Part shown: positions 9,301 through 16,348 of the stretch, piece after piece | Numbering within the stretch: the first letter of the stretch is position 1 | How the letters are laid out: every line of letters starts with the position of its first letter | From: Actinacidiphila bryophytorum | GTDB taxonomy: Bacteria > Actinomycetota > Actinomycetes > Streptomycetales > Streptomycetaceae | Assembly: GCF_016916835.1 (NCBI RefSeq) | Contig: NZ_JAFFIX010000028.1 | Span: 53,961-117,960 of the forward strand | Length of the DNA: 64,000 nt | Direction of reading: 5' to 3' | Position numbers and translations under genes: made by a program | The notes under the pieces: model-generated | Databases searched by the model: none | Seen by the model: only the letters and a program-made list of their open reading frames with translations | What the model was told of the DNA's origin: nothing

Positions 9301-10340
9301 GTGGGGTCCGGCGGCCGGCGCCGCACCACCGTCTTGAGGTAGTGCTGCCGCTCCTCCTCGCTCATCGGCGCCAGCGCGGTGACCTCGCCCTCGGTGATGA
9401 CCTCGGTCAGCCGCTCGCAGGCCGCCAGCAGCGAGGCGGGGGTGCCCTGTTCGTCGCGGAAGGTCGCCAGGATCTCCTCGTAGGCGTACGTCGGCTTGTA
9501 CGGCACCTCGACCTGGCCCCAGTAGCGGCGCAGGTCCACCCCGCCGGTGCGGGCCAGCAACTGGTCGAAGGTCAGCCGCACCTTGGCCCTCGCCGCCTCC
9601 AGGCGCTCGGCCTCGGAGTCCTCCACCCGCATCGGCACCGGCAGGATGCGGATCCTGCGGTCGCCGTAGGTGTCCTCGACCCGGCGGGCGACCGCGGCGG
9701 CGCCCTCGATGCTCTGGTCGTTGTGCGTGAAGCAGTTCACCAGGACGTCGGGGAAGTGGATGGTGCAGATGTCGGAGATGTCGCTGAGGCCGGTCCTGCT
9801 GTCGACCAGCACGTAGTCGTACTCGCGGCGGAACTGCCGGCACAGCGCGTCGAGGAACTGCCCGCCGAACTGGTCCTCGTAGAAGACGTTCCAGTTGAAC
9901 TGCGAGAAGATCGACGAGTAGTTGCGGTCCTGGCGGCCGGCCGAGATGAAGTCCAGCAGGCCGCCGCCGGCGAAGCTCCAGTTCACCGGCGAGACGGCCT
10001 GGGTGATGTCGGCCTGGCTGGTGATCCAGGCCTCCAGGCGCGGCATCGCCTCGGGTCCTGGGCTCACACCGCCCAGCACCTCGGGCACCCGCAGCATGTA
10101 GTCGTTGATCAGGTCCAGCACACCGGGCCGGTCGTGCAGCGCGTCCGGTTCGAGGAAGGGCCGCAGGAAGCGGTCCAGGCCCGGCGCCTCCAGGTCCCAG
10201 TCGACCACCAGGACGCGCTTGCCCTGCGAGGCGATGATCCAGGCGGCGTTGGCCAGCGCCATGGTGCGGCCGGTGCCGCCCTTGTAGCTGTAGAAGGTGA
10301 CGATCCTGCCGTCCTGGCGGTTCGCGGTGGTGCGGGTCAC
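6369..10340 (-). CDS. fxsT: FxSxx-COOH system ATPase/TIR-like/NB-ARC/TPR protein FxsT
   Basis: A 1323-residue signalling-type protein at the end of the fxs operon. Order of parts: a MinD/ParA-like ATPase with a deviant Walker A, KGGTGRT (20-26), and DWDLEAPG (47-54); a TIR-like segment starting HVFLSHVPEDQMWADW (about 348-470); an NB-ARC STAND ATPase with P-loop GMGGVGKS (537-544), Walker B LLIFDNA and a winged-helix region; and from about residue 830 many kinesin-light-chain-type TPRs of the form LGxxHPxTL. GTG start at 10340 overlaps the fxsC stop by 4 nt (GTGA), so the two are translationally coupled. Family membership in FxSxx-COOH systems is recognised. The biochemical role is not known and I infer sensing or signalling from the architecture. 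Confidence 0.93.
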   Translation of the reverse strand: MTRTTANRQDGRIVTFYSYKGGTGRTMALANAAWIIASQGKRVLVVDWDLEAPGLDRFLRPFLEPDALHDRPGVLDLINDYMLRVPEVLGGVSPGPEAMPRLEAWITSQADITQAVSPVNWSFAGGGLLDFISAGRQDRNYSSIFSQFNWNVFYEDQFGGQFLDALCRQFRREYDYVLVDSRTGLSDISDICTIHFPDVLVNCFTHNDQSIEGAAAVARRVEDTYGDRRIRILPVPMRVEDSEAERLEAARAKVRLTFDQLLARTGGVDLRRYWGQVEVPYKPTYAYEEILATFRDEQGTPASLLAACERLTEVITEGEVTALAPMSEEERQHYLKTVVRRRPPDPTHVFLSHVPEDQMWADWITRVLSEAGFTVGDARSQDGAGAGVPLRDDTDSKVRAASRTVAILSATYQKSPQARAVWEAVAATDPMGSRRALVPIKVGNIRLDHPFSDRTPVDLSALNEDSARKALLRAMDAPTEQREHPADATEGRPRYPGAEPPVWAAPVRNPAFTGREELLESLRDRLTEAGTATLLHGMGGVGKSQLAIEYAYRYRANYDVVWWIEAEFGDLALRQYSELAGPLGLADRDSISATADAVRDVLRRGEVYDRWLLIFDNATTPESIERLLVNRPGGHVVITTRNEGWAQIAARVEVEVFTRAESVDHLSHRVSAISAEEADAVADALGDLPLAIDQAAAWLNETGEEAAVYLSLLEQQLADLTAGQAAADTYPLQIGATWNLSVQQLNSPVAHRLLQICAHFGADPISLDLLHGREMTDALSALQPASEGTALVSRATQQLSRYALAKVDRKSRSLQVHRLVQAAVRASMTEEEQSAARGTVRNVLSGARPSEGDVERPENWPRYNTIWPHLKTPWMRLSLDDRIRRLMTEWLRYLRTRGEYDEAVELGEELLVRWDKEAGPDDRWTLHLRFQIANVLRSQGWYERALDIDRDVIARQRATLGDDDSQTLMTAGSLTADLRAVGRVREALDIDRETFDRSVDLFGEDHPRSLVAANNLAVSMRMAGDCYSALDVDSGNRDYRSETLGHDHPYTLASVINLGRDQRSCGDYESSAHTLRSAYNTACAQPNLGPESPSAQEAAKALAVTLRRLGMLNEAIELSQGVLDNCRRRLGDDSPETLVVRLGLAGHLAAAERHDEAYQETAELLGKFRRALGDSHPNTLACAVNHGINLLNTDRVHESLALCEQSSASLKKLLGAEHPFSMNCLVNLGNANAALGNSEQAEAHYREAHAALHASLGGDHPSTLTCVANLSILLLETDRAAEAEQLAGAGLDAIARKLGPKHPRVARLRSGQRVGLELDPHPV

Positions 10341-11599
10341 GACTGGGCCTCCTGGTCGCCCTGCTGCTCGGTGTGCGGTGAAGAGGACCTGGGCTGCGAC
10401 GCTAGCGGAGCGCGGCTGAGGTAGCGCTGAGCCGCGCTGTCGGCCAGCTCCATGAAGCGCGAGTTGAAGGCCTCGATGTTCTCGATCCCCGCCACCGCCG
10501 CGCGCTGTATGGCCCGCCCGCGGGCCAGCCGCCGCGGCAGCACCGCCCGCAGCCGCGCCGCCAGTTCGCCCTGGTGCTCCCGGGTCTGCGGGTCGTCGGC
10601 CAGCGGGGTCAGCACCGTGACCCACGGCAGGTCGAGGGCGTCGAAGGCGGCGAGCCGTTCCGCGGCCCGCGGGTCGTGCAGCACCCACGGGTCGAGAATC
10701 AGCACCCAGGGGCCGGTGGGCTGGGTGCGGCCCAGCAGCACCGGCTCGGCCTGCTCGAAGGTGCACACGGTCGGCGCGAAGCCGAGGTTGCGGGCCAGGC
10801 CCGCGGTGCGCTCGGCCAGCGAGGTGCCGAGTGTGTCGCTGAAGGGCTGCCAGTCGCGCGGCCCGCGCCCGTACTTGACGTCGGAGCGGCCGGGCGGCAG
10901 GTGGTCGATGTCGGGGGCGAGCACGGCGATCCCCAGTGGGTGCAGCGGCGAGATGGCGAACGCGTCGGGCAGTTCCGCCGTCGGCGCCGGCTCGCGCGCC
11001 GCCCAGCCCGGTCCGCGGCCCCGCCGTGCGGCCTGCACCACGCACTGGGCGATCCGCCGTACGCACTGGGCGTACGCCGCCGCGTGGTCGGTGTCCTGCC
11101 GCAGCCCGTACAGGCCGTCCTGCGCGTACAGCTCCAGCGTCTGCGGATCGACCTCGGTCGCGGTGGCCGGCGGCTGCGGAACGGGCAGTTCGAGGTCGAC
11201 GACCACCGGGCGGGCGGTCGTCGGGACCGGTGTCCACAGCACCGGTAGCAGTGCGCCGGCCGGCGAGCGGTGCGTGAAGCCGTACCACTGCCGTCCGCAG
11301 TCGGTGTCGGTGAAGTAGCGCCGGGAGACCAGCGGGACGAAGCTGTGGCAGCGCGACAGCGCCCGGTCGGTCTGCGCCCGGTCCCGGCCCGGCGCCTCGA
11401 CGTAGCCGACCGGCATCCGCGCCCTGGTGCCCGACATCCGGGTCACCTCGGCGCTGAGGTCGGCGTAGAACTCGGCGACGTTCTTGTCGGGCAGCGGGCG
11501 CTCGGCCGGCACGTGGCCGGGTGCGGGGGTGGCGGCGTAGCTGAGGAAGAAGTACGGAGACGCGTCGCCGACGTCCGCGTCGGATCGGCTGTCATGCAT
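10337..11599 (-). CDS. fxsC: TIR-like protein FxsC
   Basis: A 420-residue protein of the fxs RiPP locus. The N-terminal half is TIR-like (PYFFLSYAATP, then SFVPLVSRRYF and a Trp-containing strand). The C-terminal half (from about residue 215, FAISPLHPLGIAVLAPD) is the domain typical of FxsC, ending in a Ser/Gln-rich tail. ATG at 11599 has AGGAGT 6 nt upstream. It starts 3 bp after the small TIR gene ends and overlaps fxsT by 4 nt. Role unknown. TIR folds can be NAD-cleaving enzymes or protein-interaction modules, and which applies here cannot be told. Confidence 0.9.
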   Translation of the reverse strand: MHDSRSDADVGDASPYFFLSYAATPAPGHVPAERPLPDKNVAEFYADLSAEVTRMSGTRARMPVGYVEAPGRDRAQTDRALSRCHSFVPLVSRRYFTDTDCGRQWYGFTHRSPAGALLPVLWTPVPTTARPVVVDLELPVPQPPATATEVDPQTLELYAQDGLYGLRQDTDHAAAYAQCVRRIAQCVVQAARRGRGPGWAAREPAPTAELPDAFAISPLHPLGIAVLAPDIDHLPPGRSDVKYGRGPRDWQPFSDTLGTSLAERTAGLARNLGFAPTVCTFEQAEPVLLGRTQPTGPWVLILDPWVLHDPRAAERLAAFDALDLPWVTVLTPLADDPQTREHQGELAARLRAVLPRRLARGRAIQRAAVAGIENIEAFNSRFMELADSAAQRYLSRAPLASQPRSSSPHTEQQGDQEAQS

Positions 11600-11602
11600 C
11601 GG

Positions 11603-12253
11603 TTACTCCTGCCCGGCGGAGCTGTCGAGTGAGTCGAAGATGTCGTCGAAGAGTGCCGGGTCGCACGGTTCGAGGCGGGCGCTGACCGCCACGTCGACCA
11701 CGGTCATGGCCAGTTGGTAGACCACCCGGTTGAAGGTGGTGTGCCGGCCGTTGGACAGCAGGCTGAACAGGCCGCCCGCCGCGTACGCGTGGCCCATCCC
11801 CTCGTGGGTGTACTGCAGGTCCGAGTAGGGGCTGGGGATGTCGCGGTAACGCAGTGGCGTCCACAGCACCGGCACCACCGCGTTGCGCGTGAAGGTGCCC
11901 TTGTCGCGCTGGAGTTGCTGGCGCAGCTCGAAGCACTGCCACTCCACGGCGCACCACTTGCTGGCGAACAGCCGCGGCGAGAGCACCGGGATGAGCACCT
12001 GGCACTCGGCCAGGTGCCGCTTCAGCTCGTCCTTCCAGCCCGAGCCGAGCCGGGTGCGCCGGTCGAGGTAGACCGGGGTGCGCCCCACCTGGAGGTCGGT
12101 GAGCGCCATGACGTCCTCCGACAGCCGGTCGTGCAGCCGGATCAGCCCGGTGTCGGGCGGCCGGTGACCGTCCTTGACCTGCGGGGTGCGACCGTAGCTG
12201 AGGAAGCCGTACGGGTTCTGCGGGCTCCTGCGCGGTAAGAGGCTCTCAGGCAC
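11603..12253 (-). CDS. Small TIR-domain protein of the fxs locus
   Basis: A 216-residue protein that is essentially one TIR domain: PYGFLSYGR (strand A), YLDRRTRLGSGWKDELKRHL (BB loop and helix), VLIPVLSPRLFASKWCAVEW (strand and the W-C-x-x-E region in which TIR NADases carry their catalytic Glu). GTG start at 12253 has GAGGAGAG upstream and overlaps the acetyltransferase stop by 8 nt. It resembles the N-terminal half of FxsC next door, so the pair may come from duplication. NADase activity is possible from the W-C-x-x-E arrangement but is inference only. Confidence 0.82.
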   Translation of the reverse strand: MPESLLPRRSPQNPYGFLSYGRTPQVKDGHRPPDTGLIRLHDRLSEDVMALTDLQVGRTPVYLDRRTRLGSGWKDELKRHLAECQVLIPVLSPRLFASKWCAVEWQCFELRQQLQRDKGTFTRNAVVPVLWTPLRYRDIPSPYSDLQYTHEGMGHAYAAGGLFSLLSNGRHTTFNRVVYQLAMTVVDVAVSARLEPCDPALFDDIFDSLDSSAGQE

Positions 12254-13103
12254 TGTCGCTCTCCTCGGCCTCCGCCGCCACCCGGACCGCGGCGCGGCGG
12301 GCCGTCATCCAGCTGACCGCCGCGTCCACCGCCGGCGCCAGCGGCAGCAGCCGGGCCGGCGCGTCGCCGAAGCGCCCGCGGGTCACCAGGGGGCGGCCGC
12401 CCTTGGTGCGCCCGGCGACCCACGCGCCCAGCTGCCCGAAGTCGCGGTCGTCGAGGTCCACGTCGCTGAAGGCGGCCCAGCGCGGACCGCCCTCGCCCGC
12501 CACCCGGCAGTAGTAGCGCCGCCGCGCGGGTGCCGGGACCCGGTACTCGGCCAGGTGGAAGGCCGTGCACACCTCGAAGCCGACGCCCAGCAGCAGGATG
12601 TGCGCACCGGCCTCGTACAGCCGGGCCAGCGGCGAGGACTCGCCGAGCAGGCAGTCCAGCGCGTGGCCCGAGGTGATACGGCCGGCCAGCGGCCCGATCG
12701 CCGCGAAGGACGTCGTCGGGTGGCGGCTGCGCAGGGCGCCCGGCGTCTGGCGCACCTCCTCGGCGAGCCGCCCCATGCCCTCGGAGGGTGTGGCGGCGGC
12801 GTCGAACGGGTCCATCCGCTCACGGTAGGTCACGGCCTGAGCATCCGTCAGGCCCACGGTCATTCCGATGTGGGCGCGTGACGTCAGCGACTTGCGCTCG
12901 GTGAACGTCGGCACCACCAGGGTGCCGTGCGGGCCGAGCGCCTTGCGCAGCGCGCGCACCACGGTGCGGCTGCCCCCGCACACCGGGCCGACCGAGCGCA
13001 GCGACGCGTGCACCAGCACATGGCGCACCCGCCGGCCGGCGTCCGCGTCGGCGCCCAGGCCGAGCCTTCGCAGGTCCGCGGTGAGGTCGTCCGCGGTGAA
13101 CAT
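12246..13103 (-). CDS. AAC(3)-family N-acetyltransferase of the fxs locus
   Basis: A 285-residue protein of the aminoglycoside N3-acetyltransferase (Antibiotic_NAT) fold. Visible family segments are VLVHASLRSVG near residue 30, GTLVVPTFT, the SRHPTTSFAAIG loop and LLLGVGFEVCTAFHLAE. Known members transfer acetyl from acetyl-CoA to an amine. In this operon the substrate is more likely the FxsA peptide or an associated metabolite than an aminoglycoside, but that is inference. It sits 6 bp after fxsB and overlaps the following TIR gene. It should not be read as a resistance gene on homology alone. Confidence 0.85.
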   Translation of the reverse strand: MFTADDLTADLRRLGLGADADAGRRVRHVLVHASLRSVGPVCGGSRTVVRALRKALGPHGTLVVPTFTERKSLTSRAHIGMTVGLTDAQAVTYRERMDPFDAAATPSEGMGRLAEEVRQTPGALRSRHPTTSFAAIGPLAGRITSGHALDCLLGESSPLARLYEAGAHILLLGVGFEVCTAFHLAEYRVPAPARRRYYCRVAGEGGPRWAAFSDVDLDDRDFGQLGAWVAGRTKGGRPLVTRGRFGDAPARLLPLAPAVDAAVSWMTARRAAVRVAAEAEESDSA

Positions 13104-13109
13104 CGCCCG

Positions 13110-15263
13110 TCAGCCCCGCAGGCCCGCGGCCACCCGGCGCCCGAGGGCGGTCAGGCCGTCGTCGCGGATCGCCGACGCCGCCGACCGGCCGAGATACACC
13201 GACCTGAGGCCTTCGGCCGCCGCCTGACTGCCCGCCAGGTCGAACAGGTCCAACAGGGCGTTGAACTTCACCTGCTGCACTCCTTCTGCGGTAAGCCCGG
13301 CAAGGTCCGCGGCACTGTCCGGCAGCGCCAGGCCGAGGGCACCGAAAGCAGCCGGGTTCACGGCCACAGCCCCCTGGGGACCTTCCCCCGCCAGCGGTGT
13401 GCATGCGGTCACGACGGTGCGGATTCCCGGCGCCAGCCGCCCGTACCGCAGCCGGATGTGCCGGCTCGCCTCGCCGAACGCCCGCTGCCACCGGGCGAAT
13501 TCCTCGTCGCCGAGCCTGGGCGCCGCAGCGGTGCCGTAGCCGTCCCTGAAGGGGTCCCCGTCCTCGACCAGGAAGCGGAAGGCGCCGGCGTCGATCCTGC
13601 GCACCGGCTCCCAGCCGAATCCCGGCCGCAGCGCACCGGTCACCGGCTGCGGCGGCAGGTGCAGGCCGGCCTGCAGCAGCAACTCCCGCCGCCTCACGGC
13701 CAGAACGACCCGGGCCAGGTCGTCGGGCACGGTCAGCCGCCCGGCGCCCGGGATGTGCAACGCCCCGTCCTGCGGGACCAGTTCGACCCGCAGCTCCTCC
13801 CCCGCGGCATACGCCACCGCCGTCGCGATCTCCGCGAGCCGCCCGCGGACCGCCGGCCCGTCCAGCTCCCCTTCCAGCGCGCGCACCGCCCACAGGCCCA
13901 GATACGGGTGGCGCAGGACGTCGGCCGCCGCCCGCGGGTGCGCCAGGTCCAGCCGGGTCAGCAGGTCGGCCTCCGGTCCCGGGTGGCGCCCGCACACCGC
14001 CCCCACCAGCGCGCGCCTGGCGCTGAGTTCGGCCGCGGCCAGCGCCTGCAGCGCCTCGCTGTCGCCGCCGCCCGCCGCGATCGCGTCGAAGCCGCGGGCG
14101 GTCAGCACATGCGGCCTGGCGGGCGGGCGCGGGCGCGGCGCCTCAAGGACGTGGCCGATCAGCCGGAAGAGGTCGTCGCAGTAGACGGAGGGGTTGTCGA
14201 ACCCGCTGCCGGCGCGGTGCCGGTGGCCGTAGAGCCCGCCGCCGCAGATCCGTACCACCGAGCAGTCGCGGCAGGTCGCTGACAGGCCGTCGAGGCCCTG
14301 CCGCCTGACCAGGAAACCCGGGTGGGCCGCGGCCTCGTCGAAGGAGTTGCGCAGCACGTGGAAACCGGTGCCGGGCGCGCCCGGCGCCACGGTCTTGAGC
14401 CAGTCGGCCTGCTCGATCTCGCCGTCGGTCTCCACCACCACCAGGTCGGGGCTGCCGAGTCCCAGCGACTCGGTGAAGGACTCCCGCCCGTCCCTGCCCG
14501 CCTCCAGCGAGTCGAACAGCCGCACGGGGAAAGGCCGCCGGTCGGCGGTCCACCGGTCGTAGACGGCGATGAGCCAGCGCGCGTACGCCGCGGGGCGCGT
14601 CGGGTCGCGCGCCGGCGGGTGGTCCCAGGTGGCGTGCGGCAGCAGGAAGTCCACCCGGGGCGGTTCGAGTGCGGCCAGCGCCTCGTAGACCGCGGTCGGG
14701 TCGTTGTTCACGTCGATCGTGCACAGCAGCCCCGCGAACGCCCTGCGGTGGCGCGGCGACCCGAGCAGCCGCACCGCGCGGACCACCGCGTCGTAGGAGC
14801 CGGTGCCGTCGGCCCGGACACGGTGCCGGTCGTTGGCGGCGCGGTCGCCGTCGAGCGAGATGCCGGTGCTGATCCCCTCGGCGGCGAGCATCGCGCACAT
14901 GTCCTCGTCCAGCCGCAGCCCGTTGGTCTGCATCCGCAGGTCCAGCTCGCACAGCCCGTCCAGCGCGCCCCGCAGCACGGCGGCGGTACGCGCCAGCCGG
15001 GCGCGGCCGGCGAGCAGCGGTTCGCCGCCGTGCAGGATGACGTGGACCCGGGGGATCTCCGGGTGCGCCGCGACGTGCTCCGCGATACGTGCGGCCGTCG
15101 CGTCCACGATCCGCTCGGAGATCACCCGCGGACGGGCGGCCCAGCTCTGGTCGGCGTGCTGGTAGACGTAGCAGTGGTCGCACGCCAGGTCGCACCGGCT
15201 GTGCATCTTCAGGACGAACTGGCGGAAAGCCGCGCCCGCGGCGGTGCCGGGCGCCCCCGTCAT
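13110..15263 (-). CDS. fxsB: FxsB radical SAM/SPASM cyclophane maturase with degenerate HExxH extension
   Basis: A 717-residue peptide-modifying enzyme. The radical SAM cluster motif C24-x3-C28-x2-C31 (CDLACDHC) and HGGEPLL follow a short N terminus. A SPASM-like Cys set lies at C331, C334, C340 (ICGGG) and C362. FxsB-type enzymes are known to join the Phe ring to the Ser beta-carbon in F-x-S motifs, making three-residue cyclophanes. The last ~330 residues match the HExxH-type peptide beta-hydroxylase-like extension of the FxsBH form, but where HExxH should stand I read EGVQQ (660-664), so that half is probably catalytically dead. It starts 19 bp after fxsA. Confidence 0.93.
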   Translation of the reverse strand: MTGAPGTAAGAAFRQFVLKMHSRCDLACDHCYVYQHADQSWAARPRVISERIVDATAARIAEHVAAHPEIPRVHVILHGGEPLLAGRARLARTAAVLRGALDGLCELDLRMQTNGLRLDEDMCAMLAAEGISTGISLDGDRAANDRHRVRADGTGSYDAVVRAVRLLGSPRHRRAFAGLLCTIDVNNDPTAVYEALAALEPPRVDFLLPHATWDHPPARDPTRPAAYARWLIAVYDRWTADRRPFPVRLFDSLEAGRDGRESFTESLGLGSPDLVVVETDGEIEQADWLKTVAPGAPGTGFHVLRNSFDEAAAHPGFLVRRQGLDGLSATCRDCSVVRICGGGLYGHRHRAGSGFDNPSVYCDDLFRLIGHVLEAPRPRPPARPHVLTARGFDAIAAGGGDSEALQALAAAELSARRALVGAVCGRHPGPEADLLTRLDLAHPRAAADVLRHPYLGLWAVRALEGELDGPAVRGRLAEIATAVAYAAGEELRVELVPQDGALHIPGAGRLTVPDDLARVVLAVRRRELLLQAGLHLPPQPVTGALRPGFGWEPVRRIDAGAFRFLVEDGDPFRDGYGTAAAPRLGDEEFARWQRAFGEASRHIRLRYGRLAPGIRTVVTACTPLAGEGPQGAVAVNPAAFGALGLALPDSAADLAGLTAEGVQQVKFNALLDLFDLAGSQAAAEGLRSVYLGRSAASAIRDDGLTALGRRVAAGLRG

Positions 15264-15282
15264 CCCCCTGGTCCCGTCACCG

Positions 15283-15474
15283 TCAGATGCTCGAATTGAA
15301 GCCCGGACCCTCGGAGCGCCCGGAGGGCAGCAGCCTGCGCAGCACCGCGGCGTCGGCCGCGCCGCCGAGCGTGGAACCTCCGCGGTCCGGGATCACGGTG
15401 GCCACGGAAAGGTCCCCCGCCGACGGGGAAGTCCCGTACGCGCCTGAGCCGGTGGTCTCCCCGGCATCACTCAT
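15283..15474 (-). CDS. fxsA: FxsA, FxSxx-COOH RiPP precursor peptide
   Basis: A 63-residue precursor that ends FNSSI, exactly the F-x-S-x-x-COOH signature (Phe59, Ser61, C-terminal Ile63). The first ~50 residues form the leader, with a hydrophobic patch SVATVIP and a short helix AAVLRRLL likely used for FxsB recognition. ATG at 15474 has AAGGAG 8 nt upstream, a strong site befitting a substrate needed in excess. It is the first gene of the fxs operon. The expected product is a C-terminal Phe-Ser cyclophane. Its activity is unknown. Confidence 0.92.
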   Translation of the reverse strand: MSDAGETTGSGAYGTSPSAGDLSVATVIPDRGGSTLGGAADAAVLRRLLPSGRSEGPGFNSSI

Positions 15475-15705
15475 GTCAGTCTCCTTGACCCGTTCGCGTC
15501 GTCACGCGCCCCCGCGCCGGGGACGAATCAGCGGCGCCTGCGCACCGCCTGACCATCATCGGGGTGGGTCAAGCGGGAGACAAGACCGACAAAGGTCGGT
15601 TACGAGCCAGCTTCCATACGATCAGAGCCAAATCCACCGCATGGTGACAGGGGCACGTGACGCACGGGTGCCGTCGGGCCGGCGGGGGCTTCGTCGCGGG
15701 TGCGG
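15475..15705. promoter_or_regulatory. Upstream region of the fxs operon
   Basis: 231 bp with no gene, between fxsA and the VOC gene, both on the minus strand. It must hold the fxs promoter, but I cannot pick a convincing -10/-35 pair. A short inverted repeat ACCGAC/GTCGGT (15585-15600) lies in it. Read on the minus strand this hairpin is followed by a T-containing stretch, so it may end the VOC transcript rather than regulate fxs. Confidence 0.4.
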
Positions 15706-16323
15706 TCAGATCGGGCGCGGTGTGCCCGCCTGCTCGCTGACCATGTAAGCGGCGTACCAGGAGGGCCAGTCCGGGTCCTCCGCCCCGATACGCGCCTCGT
15801 GCTCGCCGTGGGCGGCCGCCGCCCTGCGCATCGCCGAGGCCAGGTCGTCCGCCGAGGAGTACGCGGTGGTGGACGGGTCCAGCCGGCCCGGCAGCCGGTC
15901 GGTGATCTCCTGCAGCAGCCAGCCGTTGCCGTCCGGGTCGGCGAAGGACACGAAGGACCCGTAGCTGGTGCCGTCCGGGTCGCGGCCCGGCACCCGGGCG
16001 TCGGTCCCGGCGTGGTGGAAGACGCCGCCCGCGTCGTGGAAGACCTCGCTCGGCTCGGCACCGCCCTTGGCCAACTCCTCGCGGGCGGCGGTGATGTCGT
16101 CCACGATCAGCTGCAACCCGCGGGCCGTGCCCGGCGCCTGCTCGGTGACCGCGGTGCCGAAGATGACGGACGCGGGTGAGCCGGGCGGCGTCACCTGCAC
16201 GACCCGGAAGGTGTCGTCGGGGGCGACGTCCGCGTCGAGGCGCCAGCCCAGGCCCGTGTAGAAGCCCTTGGCCCGGTCGACGTCGGAGACCGGCACCACG
16301 ACGACTTCGAGTTTCATGTCCAT
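15706..16323 (-). CDS. VOC (glyoxalase/bleomycin-resistance fold) protein
   Basis: A 205-residue protein with a vicinal-oxygen-chelate domain in its first ~140 residues: KLEVVVVPVSDVDRAKGFYTG at the start, GLQLIVDDI in the middle and FADPDGNGWLLQEI at the end of the second beta-alpha-beta-beta-beta unit. The remaining ~60 residues are an Ala/Glu-rich tail ending in WYAAYMVSEQAG. Members include metal-dependent dioxygenases, glyoxalases and antibiotic-binding proteins. No neighbour indicates the substrate. It is followed 25 bp upstream in the genome by an SDR-like gene in the same direction, so the two may be co-transcribed. Confidence 0.85.
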   Translation of the reverse strand: MDMKLEVVVVPVSDVDRAKGFYTGLGWRLDADVAPDDTFRVVQVTPPGSPASVIFGTAVTEQAPGTARGLQLIVDDITAAREELAKGGAEPSEVFHDAGGVFHHAGTDARVPGRDPDGTSYGSFVSFADPDGNGWLLQEITDRLPGRLDPSTTAYSSADDLASAMRRAAAAHGEHEARIGAEDPDWPSWYAAYMVSEQAGTPRPI

Positions 16324-16348
16324 GGTGTGTGCCTCGCTTTCCCTGCGC

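Noticed and set aside
7122..10424. An 1100-codon open frame on the plus strand opposite fxsT
   Set aside because: It is a shadow of GC-rich codon use in fxsT: low complexity, rich in Ala/Gly/Val/His/Arg, with no domain. fxsT has clear motifs on the other strand.
12246..13103. Aminoglycoside resistance gene
   Set aside because: The fold matches AAC(3), but the gene is an integral, overlapping member of a RiPP operon, so a resistance role is not supported.
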